DNA of 64,000 nt from IMG/VR virus record IMGVR_UViG_3300011113_000805, positions 1 to 64,000 of that record. One strand, 5' to 3'. Below are positions 17,569 through 25,431 of this stretch, piece after piece. Origin of the DNA: a virus. Position numbers and translations under genes: made by a program. The notes beneath the pieces are model-generated. The model was not told where the DNA came from, did not search any database, and saw only the letters and a program-made list of their open reading frames with translations. Within the stretch, counting starts at the first letter, position 1, and each line of letters starts with the position of its first letter.

Positions 17569-17829
17569 TTATCCTCCGTTAATTGCACGATAAACGGCAT
17601 CGGCATCTGTTTGTTTGATACGCTTGATTGTTTTGTCCCTCTTGCTCTTTGAGATATCTTTCGCTATGTTTACAATGTCCTCATCCTCATCAAGGAGACG
17701 TGAGATACACTCCTCTAAAAACTCCTGCATTGTGAGGCGCTGATTGGCACAGGCGCCCTTAAAGGCACTGTGCATATCATCAGTCACCGTGATATGGATG
17801 GACTTTCTTTGAATATCGTAAGATCTCAA
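17569..17829 (-). CDS. Ribbon-helix-helix (MetJ/Arc-type) DNA-binding protein
   Basis: 86 aa. Residues ~9-45 (KSIHITVTDDMHSAFKGACANQ, split as KSIHITVTDDMH and LTMQEFLEECISRLLD) follow the beta-strand, helix A, helix B layout of ribbon-helix-helix repressors. The alternating IHITV strand would enter the DNA major groove. The C terminus is basic (KSKRDKTIKRIKQ). Likely a phage transcriptional regulator or a partition-type protein. It lies within the virion-type run and overlaps the preceding gene by 4 bp. Confidence 0.65.
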   Translation of the reverse strand: MRSYDIQRKSIHITVTDDMHSAFKGACANQRLTMQEFLEECISRLLDEDEDIVNIAKDISKSKRDKTIKRIKQTDADAVYRAINGG

Positions 17830-18299
17830 GCCGTGGGAGTCCTTGCACCTACAGCTATATTATTGCTTGTATTGTGATCCTGTTTATCTTCATTGGAGAC
17901 ATCGTACTGAGTGTCCATCACTTCCAGGAAGTCGGCTGCAACATCATCACCATGAGCATTCTGAACGTAGTTGTGCGCCATCTCCAGGATAGTGCCCTTG
18001 ATATCCAGAAGCACATTAGCATTCTCAATAAGCCTGGCCACCTCGGATGCGAATGACTCAAGGTTCATCTCCGGACGATCAGGCTTATCATCCTCCTCCG
18101 GGGCAGCCTCGAAGAGCCAATTCATACTTTTTGACCTAAGTGACTCTTCAATGGAAACATCATCAAGTGGATTGCGTGCCGTGGCCACACCGATGGAGAG
18201 CTTCTCAGCCTTGGTGAAGAACCTAAGAACTTGAGCATCCAGTGACTCCTCTGGGCTAATATTGGGATCACTGGTCTCGAATAGGAACTTCCTCTTCAT
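17826..18299 (-). CDS. Conserved phage protein of unknown function (157 aa)
   Basis: ATG at 18299 overlaps the stop of the SOD-like gene (ATGA). Residues ~14-40 (SPEESLDAQVLRFFTKAEKL) and ~80-130 (MNLESFASEVARLIENANVLLDIKG, read in parts; then ADFLEVMDTQYDV) form two helical segments around an acidic Pro/Glu linker (EEDDKPDRPE). I recall this layout in jumbo-phage hypothetical proteins next to SOD-like and tagged proteins. Function unknown. Confidence 0.68.
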   Translation of the reverse strand: MKRKFLFETSDPNISPEESLDAQVLRFFTKAEKLSIGVATARNPLDDVSIEESLRSKSMNWLFEAAPEEDDKPDRPEMNLESFASEVARLIENANVLLDIKGTILEMAHNYVQNAHGDDVAADFLEVMDTQYDVSNEDKQDHNTSNNIAVGARTPTA

Positions 18300-19003
18300 G
18301 ACATCACCACCTTTGCAATCCTCTCGGCTTTCTCTACCCTCTCCTCAATCTTACTCCAGTTGAGCTCACGCATCATTGCATAGATGTAAGACTTTCGATC
18401 TTTAAGGTAGTCAGCGTAGTAAGTGTGTTCCCAGCAATCCACCACAATAATGGGAATGCACCCAAAGGGAACATTGAGACAATGAAGATCCACCACCACG
18501 TTAATGTAGCGCTTTAGGAATGTGCTATAGCAGGTGACGACCCAGCCGTTTCGAGCTGACATCCCGCAAGCAATAAAGTCCTTCTGCCACTTGTTGAAGT
18601 CACCCCAGTCTCGTGCAAGCCTCATATAGGCCAGGGAATCCACGGTGACACGCGAACTAGGCGATCCGACATTGTCAAAGAAAAGACCGTGAAGGAATGC
18701 CGCATTGAGATTGTGGGCCTCGTCTATCTTCAGGTTCCGGAAAGCCGAGTTATTGGGATTTGCTCCCTCCCTGTCAGCCGTATCCAGCTGAGCTGAGACT
18801 TCATTAAGAGCCTTCACGTAGCCGTCTAGAAGCTCCTGGTGTGCAGCTCGAGACTTCTCAGAGAGGGAGTCGGTCTTCACATCGAACTTTTTCGACTGGA
18901 CAACATAAGCTTCCTCGAGACGCTTCTCACGTCTGGGTGGAACCGGTGTCTCAGAGAGTGCTTCCTCCACCATCCTCTCCAGGAGCTTTTCGTTAATTTT
19001 CAT
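18296..19003 (-). CDS. Fe/Mn superoxide-dismutase-like protein with N-terminal tag
   Basis: 235 aa. The first ~18 residues (INEKLLERMVEEALSE) are the tag. From ~45 the sequence follows the iron/manganese SOD fold: SRAAHQELLDGYVKALNEV (first His helix), AHNLNAAFLHGLFFDNVG (second His), and VVDCWEHTYYADYLKDRKSY, matching the DxWEHAYY motif with Asp and His ligands. The first ligand His is one residue closer to the conserved YV than in E. coli SodA, so metal binding is not certain. Trp residues around the site are kept (DWGDFNKWQKDFI). Predicted role: superoxide removal or a structural derivative of SOD. The tag hints that it travels in the virion. Confidence 0.75.
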   Translation of the reverse strand: MKINEKLLERMVEEALSETPVPPRREKRLEEAYVVQSKKFDVKTDSLSEKSRAAHQELLDGYVKALNEVSAQLDTADREGANPNNSAFRNLKIDEAHNLNAAFLHGLFFDNVGSPSSRVTVDSLAYMRLARDWGDFNKWQKDFIACGMSARNGWVVTCYSTFLKRYINVVVDLHCLNVPFGCIPIIVVDCWEHTYYADYLKDRKSYIYAMMRELNWSKIEERVEKAERIAKVVMS

Positions 19004-19461
19004 CAGGCCTCCTTATAGTACTTCTCAAACTCTTTCTGGTCAACAACAAACATAGTCTCACCGGTGTCATTCTCCGGAGGCGCCTTGGTCTTTGGATAAG
19101 CCCTGCTGCCATAATCCCGCTTGTCTTGCCCCTTGTCATTATCTTCAGGATTAGAGTCCTCAGCAACTGCATTGGTGGAGACAGGCTCAGCAGGTGCTGC
19201 CTGTGGGGTTCCATCAGATATGGGCTGGACTCTGGGCTCCTCCGGAGCGCGGAGAACCACCTTGGCGGATCCTGGCTCACCGGTGACACCCTTTACAGTA
19301 TAGACAAAACCCGAAGGTTTATGCATCACCTTGAGATCCTTGCCGATAACCATGACACCACGAGAGTCAAAAAGGGCAACTTCCTCCAACTTCTGTAGAA
19401 GTTGGGACTCATACTCCTCACGAAGGAGACGAATAACACCAGATTGTGTGAGCTTTTTCAC
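19003..19461 (-). CDS. Tagged protein (152 aa)
   Basis: ATG at 19461 overlaps the preceding stop. Tag: SGVIRLLREEYESQLLQKL. A beta-rich domain follows (ALFDSRGVMVIGKDLKVMHK, GFVYTVKGV, SAKVVLRAPEEPR), then a long Pro/Ala/Asp linker and DTGETMFVVDQKEFEKYYKEA at the end. I recall the 'LFDxxGxxVIxxDLKVxHKxSGxxYTVxxV' domain from other large phages as hypothetical. Virion-associated by context. Confidence 0.68.
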   Translation of the reverse strand: MKKLTQSGVIRLLREEYESQLLQKLEEVALFDSRGVMVIGKDLKVMHKPSGFVYTVKGVTGEPGSAKVVLRAPEEPRVQPISDGTPQAAPAEPVSTNAVAEDSNPEDNDKGQDKRDYGSRAYPKTKAPPENDTGETMFVVDQKEFEKYYKEA

Positions 19462-21377
19462 TTAATGATCCCCGCGAGACGCTGCCAGTTTTCAAGGATG
19501 ATGTCATTTTCGTTGAATTTTGACTCAATCTTAACCCCCTCCAGATCATTCAAGAGCCGACCTAGATACGTTTTAAGATCTTTTCTCATTTCGGAGTTAA
19601 TATTTTTTGCCTTATCCATGTTACCGGCTGGGTCAATATTCTGCATTGTTAATGTAAGATTGTTCAAGTTCCTCTTGATGCTGCTGGTCTTTGATTGAGG
19701 ATCATCGTCTTTCTTTACTTTAAATCCCTTTCTCGGATTATTACTGTCAATAGGTGCAAAGAGAATGTCTGATAGTTTTTGCTTAACATTATCACTGGCA
19801 TTGCCTTCTCTTTCATTAGCGGTATCACTGCCGGAAGGCTTAGGTGCATTTTTTAATGAACCAATTTCACTTTCTAGCTCTTTAAATCGCTTTTTCTCCT
19901 TTCCAATTGTCACAATTCTTGAAGCAATTTCCTTTGCCTCAGCATCATCAATTTCATTACCAGCACCTAATTCACTAGGGCCTAACTTTAGTGCTTTAAT
20001 CGCATAGTCAGAAATGTCATTGTTTCCACTGGCTTCCTCAAAAAGAAAGTTAATCCATTGGCCTGACTCGTGCAAAGGGTTTCCATTAATGCGTTTTCCA
20101 GCTAGTTGTAGCGCTGATTTCAATTGATCATCATTTGCAATCTTATTGTCAATAGCCTTAGGTGCCTTAGGACCTCCATGCTTTCGAATAAGTCGAAAAA
20201 CATTTAGAGGAAGTGTATCAATGACAGCATAGTCCTCCTCAGCATTATTCGAAATGTCTCCTATAGGAGTTCGTGTCATTGCAACCGTATCAGCCGCATT
20301 TGCATCTTTATCATAATTTTTGACTATATCTGCAATAAACCTTCTCTGTGGTTTCGTTAAGTCATTAAATGACTTTTCAAATTCTTTTTGTCTATTTGAC
20401 AATGCAAGCACGACAGTTTGAACAACCGATCGATCAACATCGCTTGCATTCAATATTTTAGCTACAGTTGTTGCAAATTCAACATTGGCATCGACAACTT
20501 TAGGTAAATCGGATGATGTATTTTTCTGAGGGGTTTTCTCGGATTTTTGCTCTTTATCAGAAGCTTCTGACTCTACTGAATTAGTTTGATAAGTTTTTAC
20601 AAGTGCTTTAATTGGCTTAATGACACCGGAATCAACTTTATTGAACTCCAATTTAGCCAAATCATCAGCCTTTGAATCACCAATAAACGAGTAAAGAAGA
20701 TTAAGTGTTTCACCGCCTGGTTGGAAAAAAGTCTTCATTTTCCCAGTCATTTTCATGCTGCCAGAAATTGCCCTGCCAAGCCAATTGAGTATATTCACTT
20801 CATGAATTGGACTCTTGAAATTGACCTGAGACTCGGTTGCAAGAGGCTTCTTTAAGTTAAAGAACTTGTTAACAAATCCCTTAAGTTCACCTGCACCACC
20901 TAGTATTTCTTGAAAAGTTTTGTTTTTATCATTGTCATCAACATCATCACTAATTTGCCTTGCTTTAAGAAGCAAAGCTGCCAACCCCAAATGCCATCTT
21001 GCAGCTAATAGAATCTCTTCTCTATCGTCAGCATCATCAGAAATTAATGTTTGCGTGTATTTTCCAACTGCTCTATTAGCAGCCTTAAGATCCTTAGAAT
21101 TAGGAAGTCCTAGATCATCGATGACCTTAAATGCCGATCTTATTGCATTAGGAACCATGGTATTGTCATCAGCAGATTTATGATTCACGGTCTTTGCAGA
21201 AGTGTCATCTATGTCACCCCATGGATCATCTTCGTTATCAAATGGATCACGTGAATTGGGATAAATGGATGAGAAACCTTCTTCTAAGAGTACATGTGAC
21301 ATCGAGGTTTTTTTGATGCTTTCATTAATCAAAGAAAGAGATGAATCAGTGCCATACTGCTTGATAATTTGCCTCAT
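19458..21377 (-). CDS. Large acidic tagged protein (639 aa)
   Basis: The start is set at 21377 because GATGGAGTTTTA precedes this ATG; the longer frame would overlap the dCMP-deaminase gene. It begins MRQIIKQYGTDSSLSLINES and carries a second tag-like SMSHVLLEEG near residue 28. The rest is Asp/Lys-rich and mostly helical, with Ser/Asp/Asn linkers and no catalytic motif, ending ENWQRLAGIIK. Base composition is more AT-rich than its neighbours. Probably a scaffold or internal virion protein. Confidence 0.65.
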   Translation of the reverse strand: MRQIIKQYGTDSSLSLINESIKKTSMSHVLLEEGFSSIYPNSRDPFDNEDDPWGDIDDTSAKTVNHKSADDNTMVPNAIRSAFKVIDDLGLPNSKDLKAANRAVGKYTQTLISDDADDREEILLAARWHLGLAALLLKARQISDDVDDNDKNKTFQEILGGAGELKGFVNKFFNLKKPLATESQVNFKSPIHEVNILNWLGRAISGSMKMTGKMKTFFQPGGETLNLLYSFIGDSKADDLAKLEFNKVDSGVIKPIKALVKTYQTNSVESEASDKEQKSEKTPQKNTSSDLPKVVDANVEFATTVAKILNASDVDRSVVQTVVLALSNRQKEFEKSFNDLTKPQRRFIADIVKNYDKDANAADTVAMTRTPIGDISNNAEEDYAVIDTLPLNVFRLIRKHGGPKAPKAIDNKIANDDQLKSALQLAGKRINGNPLHESGQWINFLFEEASGNNDISDYAIKALKLGPSELGAGNEIDDAEAKEIASRIVTIGKEKKRFKELESEIGSLKNAPKPSGSDTANEREGNASDNVKQKLSDILFAPIDSNNPRKGFKVKKDDDPQSKTSSIKRNLNNLTLTMQNIDPAGNMDKAKNINSEMRKDLKTYLGRLLNDLEGVKIESKFNENDIILENWQRLAGIIK

Positions 21378-21397
21378 TAAAACTCCATCGTCACCGA

Positions 21398-21877
21398 CTA
21401 TGTATGTCTTCGGACGATGATTCCGCACTCCCTGAGCAAATTTATTCCACTCGGATCACGATACTCCTCGGCATAGACGACTTCTTGAATTCCACCATTG
21501 ATAATGGCTTTTGCGCACTGCCGACAGGGAGAGAGGGTGAGATACATTCGTTTCGGCTTTGGGTTGTTGTAGTCACACTTGATGAGAGCATTCGTCTCCG
21601 CGTGGAGAAATCCACTCATCCCGGGTTCCATCGACTCCACGGAGTTGGGACCCCCACGGTGATCCCCGTTGTATCCCACCGAGAGAACCTGTGTGTTATC
21701 ACCGGTGACAATGACTGCACCCACCTGGTGCCGGGGATCCAAGGAACGCCGAGCAATGATTTTGGCAGTGTCCATCCACACCTCATCCCAGGTGGGCCTC
21801 ACCGGTGCAGGAGGATGTCTCAGGTGATCTAGAAAGTCATTGGATGGTTGAACCCCTTTAGGCTTTTCCTTGTTCAT
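21398..21877 (-). CDS. dCMP deaminase-type zinc deaminase
   Basis: 159 aa. Zinc and proton-shuttle signature: HAETNAL (His and Glu) and SPCRQCAKAI (PCxxC). Flanked by the family segments ARRSLDPRHQVGAVIV, GYNGDHRGG (dCMP deaminase allosteric-type loop) and VVYAEEYRD. Converts dCMP to dUMP, supplying ThyX. It overlaps the DHH gene by 4 bp. Confidence 0.88.
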   Translation of the reverse strand: MNKEKPKGVQPSNDFLDHLRHPPAPVRPTWDEVWMDTAKIIARRSLDPRHQVGAVIVTGDNTQVLSVGYNGDHRGGPNSVESMEPGMSGFLHAETNALIKCDYNNPKPKRMYLTLSPCRQCAKAIINGGIQEVVYAEEYRDPSGINLLRECGIIVRRHT

Positions 21878-22734
21878 TCCTGATTACTCCTTGTTTCTTT
21901 CTGATCAAAGATGCTCTCGATGGTGACACCAGGAGGAAGTGAGAAACCGGCGGCCTTTCGGTGACCACCACCACCCCACCGCTTTGCCACCTCACTGACA
22001 TCAGCATCCTCGTGGTGGGCACGAAGGGAGGCACGTACCTGACAAGTCCGATGATCCCACCACCAGATGAGGGCAAAATCACACCGGGGTGCCAGGGCGG
22101 AACCAATCTCCGAGATGAGGTGGAAGGCATTCACCACCAAGACACTCTTGCCACCAATGGATCTGGGAGTCGCTCGCTTGATTGACCGGGTGATAACAGT
22201 CTTATTGTATGCAAGGATGTGGGCTCCCCTTTCCTGGGCAGCATCCACTGCGGAGTCATCAAGGTACTTATCATACTCCTCAAACTCGAACGGAACCATA
22301 TCGAATGCTGCGACAAATTCACGGGAGTAAGGGATCTCCCACTTCCAGATGTCTCGGTCCTCAATGTGCCTAATCATTCGAGGAGGCTCTTTTCCAGGAT
22401 GAAAGAACTTCCAGGCCAGCATTGCCCCGCTATGGTTCATGTCAAATCGAGCGCAGGCGATGTCATGCAGATCCACCATGGCAGACTTGTGGTGATCGAT
22501 GATGAGAAAACCCTTTGCCTCACTAATGAGTCGCTTCGTGGTGGCATTGTCATAGGAGAAGTCCAGGACCACCACATTTTTACCACGTACGTCTGGGATG
22601 GGATCGCCGTGCTTTGATGGATGGTAAGTTGCCCGGTCACCAAGAAGCTTCCAGGCTGCCCATGCAGCACCAAAACCATCCGAGCAATCACCATGAAAGA
22701 TGACCATATCAACAGAATTGGGATCGGTAATCAT
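21874..22734 (-). CDS. DHH/DHHA1 phosphoesterase
   Basis: 286 aa. The ATG at 22734 is preferred over a GTG three codons upstream because ATGAGGTGCAATCG supplies a ribosome site. Motifs: VIFHGDCSDGFGAAW, VVVLDFSYD, IIDHHKSA (DHH), and the C-terminal DHHA1 glycine motif WGGGGHRKAAGF. The family includes RecJ and oligoribonuclease/pAp phosphatase (NrnA). Size and the lack of extra domains favour an NrnA-like or exopolyphosphatase-like activity on short nucleic acids or nucleotides. It groups with nucleotide-salvage genes. Confidence 0.85.
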   Translation of the reverse strand: MITDPNSVDMVIFHGDCSDGFGAAWAAWKLLGDRATYHPSKHGDPIPDVRGKNVVVLDFSYDNATTKRLISEAKGFLIIDHHKSAMVDLHDIACARFDMNHSGAMLAWKFFHPGKEPPRMIRHIEDRDIWKWEIPYSREFVAAFDMVPFEFEEYDKYLDDSAVDAAQERGAHILAYNKTVITRSIKRATPRSIGGKSVLVVNAFHLISEIGSALAPRCDFALIWWWDHRTCQVRASLRAHHEDADVSEVAKRWGGGGHRKAAGFSLPPGVTIESIFDQKETRSNQE

Positions 22735-22784
22735 CGATTGCACCTCATAATCATTTTAATTCATCCTGCCCAAAAAGAGAACCC

Positions 22785-23357
22785 TCACTGTGTAACAAGA
22801 GGGTGACAGTTCCAACACAGCGGTTCATAAGTATCTGCTCCGCCAACTTCGATCTCATCTTCAGATGGGACTCGCCTATGTGTCAATGCAGCATCAGCAC
22901 CACAGGCGACACAGACAGCAGCACACTTCTCCACACGTGTAGCGAATGACAGGATCTTCTCCATCTCTGGAAAAGGTTTCAGGTTAGCTGAGAGCTCGAT
23001 GGAGGAGACATAGACCGAGATACCACGCATGAAAGCTGTCAGTAGAGCACTTGCACAACCGTCAATCATAAAGGCCTCATCGACGGCAATAACATCAGTA
23101 GGATTTTTCTCGATGTAGCGAACGATATCCTCACCAGAGGAAACCGGGATTGCAGAGATGGAACTGCCTGAATGGGTCACAATAGCTGTCTCTGCATAGC
23201 GTCCATCAATAGTGGGCTTAAAGCAGGCGACACGAGTTTTTCGAAGACGATGACGCTCCACGGCGGCAGTGAGTCGAGTCGATTTTCCCGACCACATGGG
23301 ACCACAATAAACAACAAACTCTTTGTTTATCACCGATCGATGTGAACAACTAACCAT
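22785..23357 (-). CDS. tdk: Thymidine kinase (type II, TK1-like)
   Basis: 190 aa. P-loop GPMWSGKST near residue 20, Walker B-like VIAVDEAFM, lasso-type YVSSIELSANLKPFPEM, and zinc Cys pairs CVACGADAALTHR and CWNCH, with YEPLC near the C terminus. Phosphorylates thymidine to dTMP, complementing ThyX and dCMP deaminase. ATG at 23357 follows GGAGAGGAAAATAA. It diverges from a homing-endonuclease gene. Confidence 0.9.
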   Translation of the reverse strand: MVSCSHRSVINKEFVVYCGPMWSGKSTRLTAAVERHRLRKTRVACFKPTIDGRYAETAIVTHSGSSISAIPVSSGEDIVRYIEKNPTDVIAVDEAFMIDGCASALLTAFMRGISVYVSSIELSANLKPFPEMEKILSFATRVEKCAAVCVACGADAALTHRRVPSEDEIEVGGADTYEPLCWNCHPLVTQ

Positions 23358-23381
23358 TTATTTTCCTCTCCACATAGTATA

Positions 23382-23393
23382 CTATATGTATGA
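23382..23393. promoter_or_regulatory. Palindrome between divergent tdk and endonuclease genes
   Basis: ATAGTATACTAT, a perfect 12-bp palindrome, lies in the 48-bp gap between divergent starts and is followed by ATGTATGA. It could be an overlapping pair of -10 elements (TATACT on either strand) or an operator. No good -35 box is visible. Confidence 0.3.
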
Positions 23394-23405
23394 ATGGAGG
23401 CTGAA

Positions 23406-24275
23406 ATGTTTATTGAGAGAATTTCGACACCGAGAATCAATAAGAAAGGAGAACCATCGAAACAGAACAGGGTTATCTTTAAGTATGAGTGTGATACCTG
23501 CGGTGTGATTTACGAAAAGAGGCCCTGTAGCGCTAGCCGATCTACAAGCGGTCTTACTTTCTGTAGCAGAAAGTGCAGAGGTATGTCTGTTAGAGTCGGA
23601 AACGAAGCTTATCTTCTCACTAAAAAGAAGATGCTCGAGATTCACGGAGTTGAAAACTTGATGCAGCGCAAAGAAACAAGAGAGAAAATCAAGAAAACGC
23701 TCCTCGAGAGATACGGTGTTGAGAACCCTTCCCATTCTAAAGAATTCAAGGAAAAACGAAAAAGAACACATCTTGAGAGGTACGGTCACGAAGAAACTTT
23801 TCAGTCTCCGGAAATTCTCGCAAAGCGTGAGGTCACATGGATGAAGAAGTACGGGCAGAAAGATCCAAGAAATCAACCTCATCTGCAACAGATTGCAAAA
23901 GAAAAATCTCAAGAAACGATGATGCAGTATCCACAAAAGTGGTCATCAAAAATTGAGAATTCTTTTGCGGAGACCCTCTCATCTGTATTCGGTGAGGTGA
24001 TTAGACAAAAGCGGGTCAATCGATGGCCCATCGACTACTACATCCCTTCCATCGATACTTACATCCAGCTTGATGGGGTCTATTGGCACGGTCTTGACAA
24101 ACCAATTGATGAGATTAGAGAGTCAAGACGACCAAGAGACATCGGGAGAGTTCAAAAGTGGGAACAGGACAGAAAACAGGAAGAGTGGTTTGCCTCTCAT
24201 TCACTTCGTCTTGTTAGAGTGACCGACATCGAGGTGAAAGAGGGGAAAGCTCTTTCAAAAATTCAAAATCACTAA
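23406..24275 (+). CDS. Free-standing homing endonuclease-like protein (Vsr/EDxHD type)
   Basis: 289 aa on the plus strand, opposite to its neighbours. ATG at 23406 follows GGAGGCTGAA. The N terminus has a zinc pair (CDTCG, CSRKC). The middle has three repeats of the form LERYGVENPxxSxExKEKRK, a DNA-binding array seen in phage homing nucleases. The C terminus has IQLDGVYWHG and a later Asp, the Vsr-like catalytic core. No intron or intein surrounds it, so it is an intergenic mobile gene between tdk and the epimerase. Confidence 0.75.
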   Translation: MFIERISTPRINKKGEPSKQNRVIFKYECDTCGVIYEKRPCSASRSTSGLTFCSRKCRGMSVRVGNEAYLLTKKKMLEIHGVENLMQRKETREKIKKTLLERYGVENPSHSKEFKEKRKRTHLERYGHEETFQSPEILAKREVTWMKKYGQKDPRNQPHLQQIAKEKSQETMMQYPQKWSSKIENSFAETLSSVFGEVIRQKRVNRWPIDYYIPSIDTYIQLDGVYWHGLDKPIDEIRESRRPRDIGRVQKWEQDRKQEEWFASHSLRLVRVTDIEVKEGKALSKIQNH

Positions 24276-24326
24276 ACTGTTAGAACTGCGATAGCCTTAT
24301 CAATCATATCACGGCTCCTGGCAAAA

Positions 24327-25334
24327 TCACAGTCCCCACCATTCCCAAGTACGGGCCAGTCCGTCTTCCAGTGAGACCTGAGGGGTCCATGCGATCTCTT
24401 GCCATGCTGTCGTGATATCAAGCTGTGTATCGCGAATATCACCCAGGCGAGCAGGGGCAACCTGTACCTGAATATCAGGCTTTCGATGTCGAAAGTGTTC
24501 CAGGATTGTGTTATTTGAGACACGGGTTCCTGTACCAATATTGACAACCTGCCCCGCAAAGAATTCTTCACGTCTTGCTGCAAGAAGATTTGCTCGTGCA
24601 ACATCGGTAACAAAGACCATGTCTCGGGTCTGCTCACCATCACCATCAGACCTTAGAGGATTTCCGGAGACAGCTGCATTACACCAGGCAGAAATGGCTG
24701 TAGAGTAAGCGCCTCCACCCAGCTGGCGGGGGCCGTAGACATTAGCATATCGCAAGGAGACAGCATCCAAGCCCCAAAGCCTATGTGATTGCCGCAGGAA
24801 ATGCTCCACCGTGAGCTTTTGCAGTCCATATGGTGACTGTGGATCTGTTGGATGAGCCTCAGGTGTTGGTAGCATCTCAACATTTCCATAAACTGCTGAC
24901 GTGGAGGAGAAGACGAGACGAACATGACTGGGAGACTTTCGAATGCTTTCCACCAATCGAGCAGTTCGAGTCACATTGATGTCAAAGGTCGTTGCGGGAT
25001 GCTCGACCGAGAATGTGACTCGAGGATTTGCAGCCAAATGAAAAACCGTATCGTAAAGTCCTCGTTCAATGCGACTGAGAATGTTAGGATCCTCAATGTC
25101 ACCTTGCACAACTACCACAGTATCCCGAGACCTTGCGTGTTCATAGAGGCTCTCGTACTGAGAGAGTAGGCCACCAAGAATAGATCGAATTCGAAGACCT
25201 TCCAGGAATTCGATGCTCCCTGCCGAGAGGTCGTCAATAATGTCGACCTTCCATCCTTTGCTTACCAACAGATGAACCAAATTGGATCCAATAAATCCAC
25301 AACCACCAGTTACCAATGCACGCATAAGAGTCAC
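24327..25334 (-). CDS. NAD-dependent nucleotide-sugar epimerase/dehydratase (GalE-like SDR)
   Basis: 335 aa. Rossmann motif TGGCGFIGSN, IIDDLS, HLAANPRV, catalytic SSTSAVYGN (Ser/Thr) and YGLQK (Tyr-x3-Lys), substrate loop YANVYGPRQ, then DGEQTRDMVFV. Extended-SDR family: UDP-glucose 4-epimerase or dTDP-glucose dehydratase relatives. The exact substrate cannot be told. GTG at 25334 sits at good spacing from AGGAGG; the ATG three codons on is too far. It has its own strong promoter. It may work with GlmS, the PMM-like protein and the glycosyltransferase in sugar decoration. Confidence 0.88.
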   Translation of the reverse strand: MTLMRALVTGGCGFIGSNLVHLLVSKGWKVDIIDDLSAGSIEFLEGLRIRSILGGLLSQYESLYEHARSRDTVVVVQGDIEDPNILSRIERGLYDTVFHLAANPRVTFSVEHPATTFDINVTRTARLVESIRKSPSHVRLVFSSTSAVYGNVEMLPTPEAHPTDPQSPYGLQKLTVEHFLRQSHRLWGLDAVSLRYANVYGPRQLGGGAYSTAISAWCNAAVSGNPLRSDGDGEQTRDMVFVTDVARANLLAARREEFFAGQVVNIGTGTRVSNNTILEHFRHRKPDIQVQVAPARLGDIRDTQLDITTAWQEIAWTPQVSLEDGLARTWEWWGL

Positions 25335-25361
25335 ATATCCTCCTGTTAGGAATAACTTTTC

Positions 25362-25390
25362 ATTATAATGGTGAGTTGCAATTTTGTCAT
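25362..25390 (-). promoter_or_regulatory. Sigma70-like promoter for the epimerase gene
   Basis: -35 ATGACA (25385-25390), 17-bp spacer, perfect -10 TATAAT (25362-25367). The +1 is near 25355, about 20 nt before the GTG at 25334, with the AGGAGG site in between. Because ATTATAAT is near-symmetric, a TATAAT is also present on the plus strand toward the ART-like gene, but without a matching -35. Confidence 0.7.
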
Positions 25391-25431
25391 TGAATAGCTC
25401 AAAAGCACATATTTATTTCTTTGAGGAAGCG

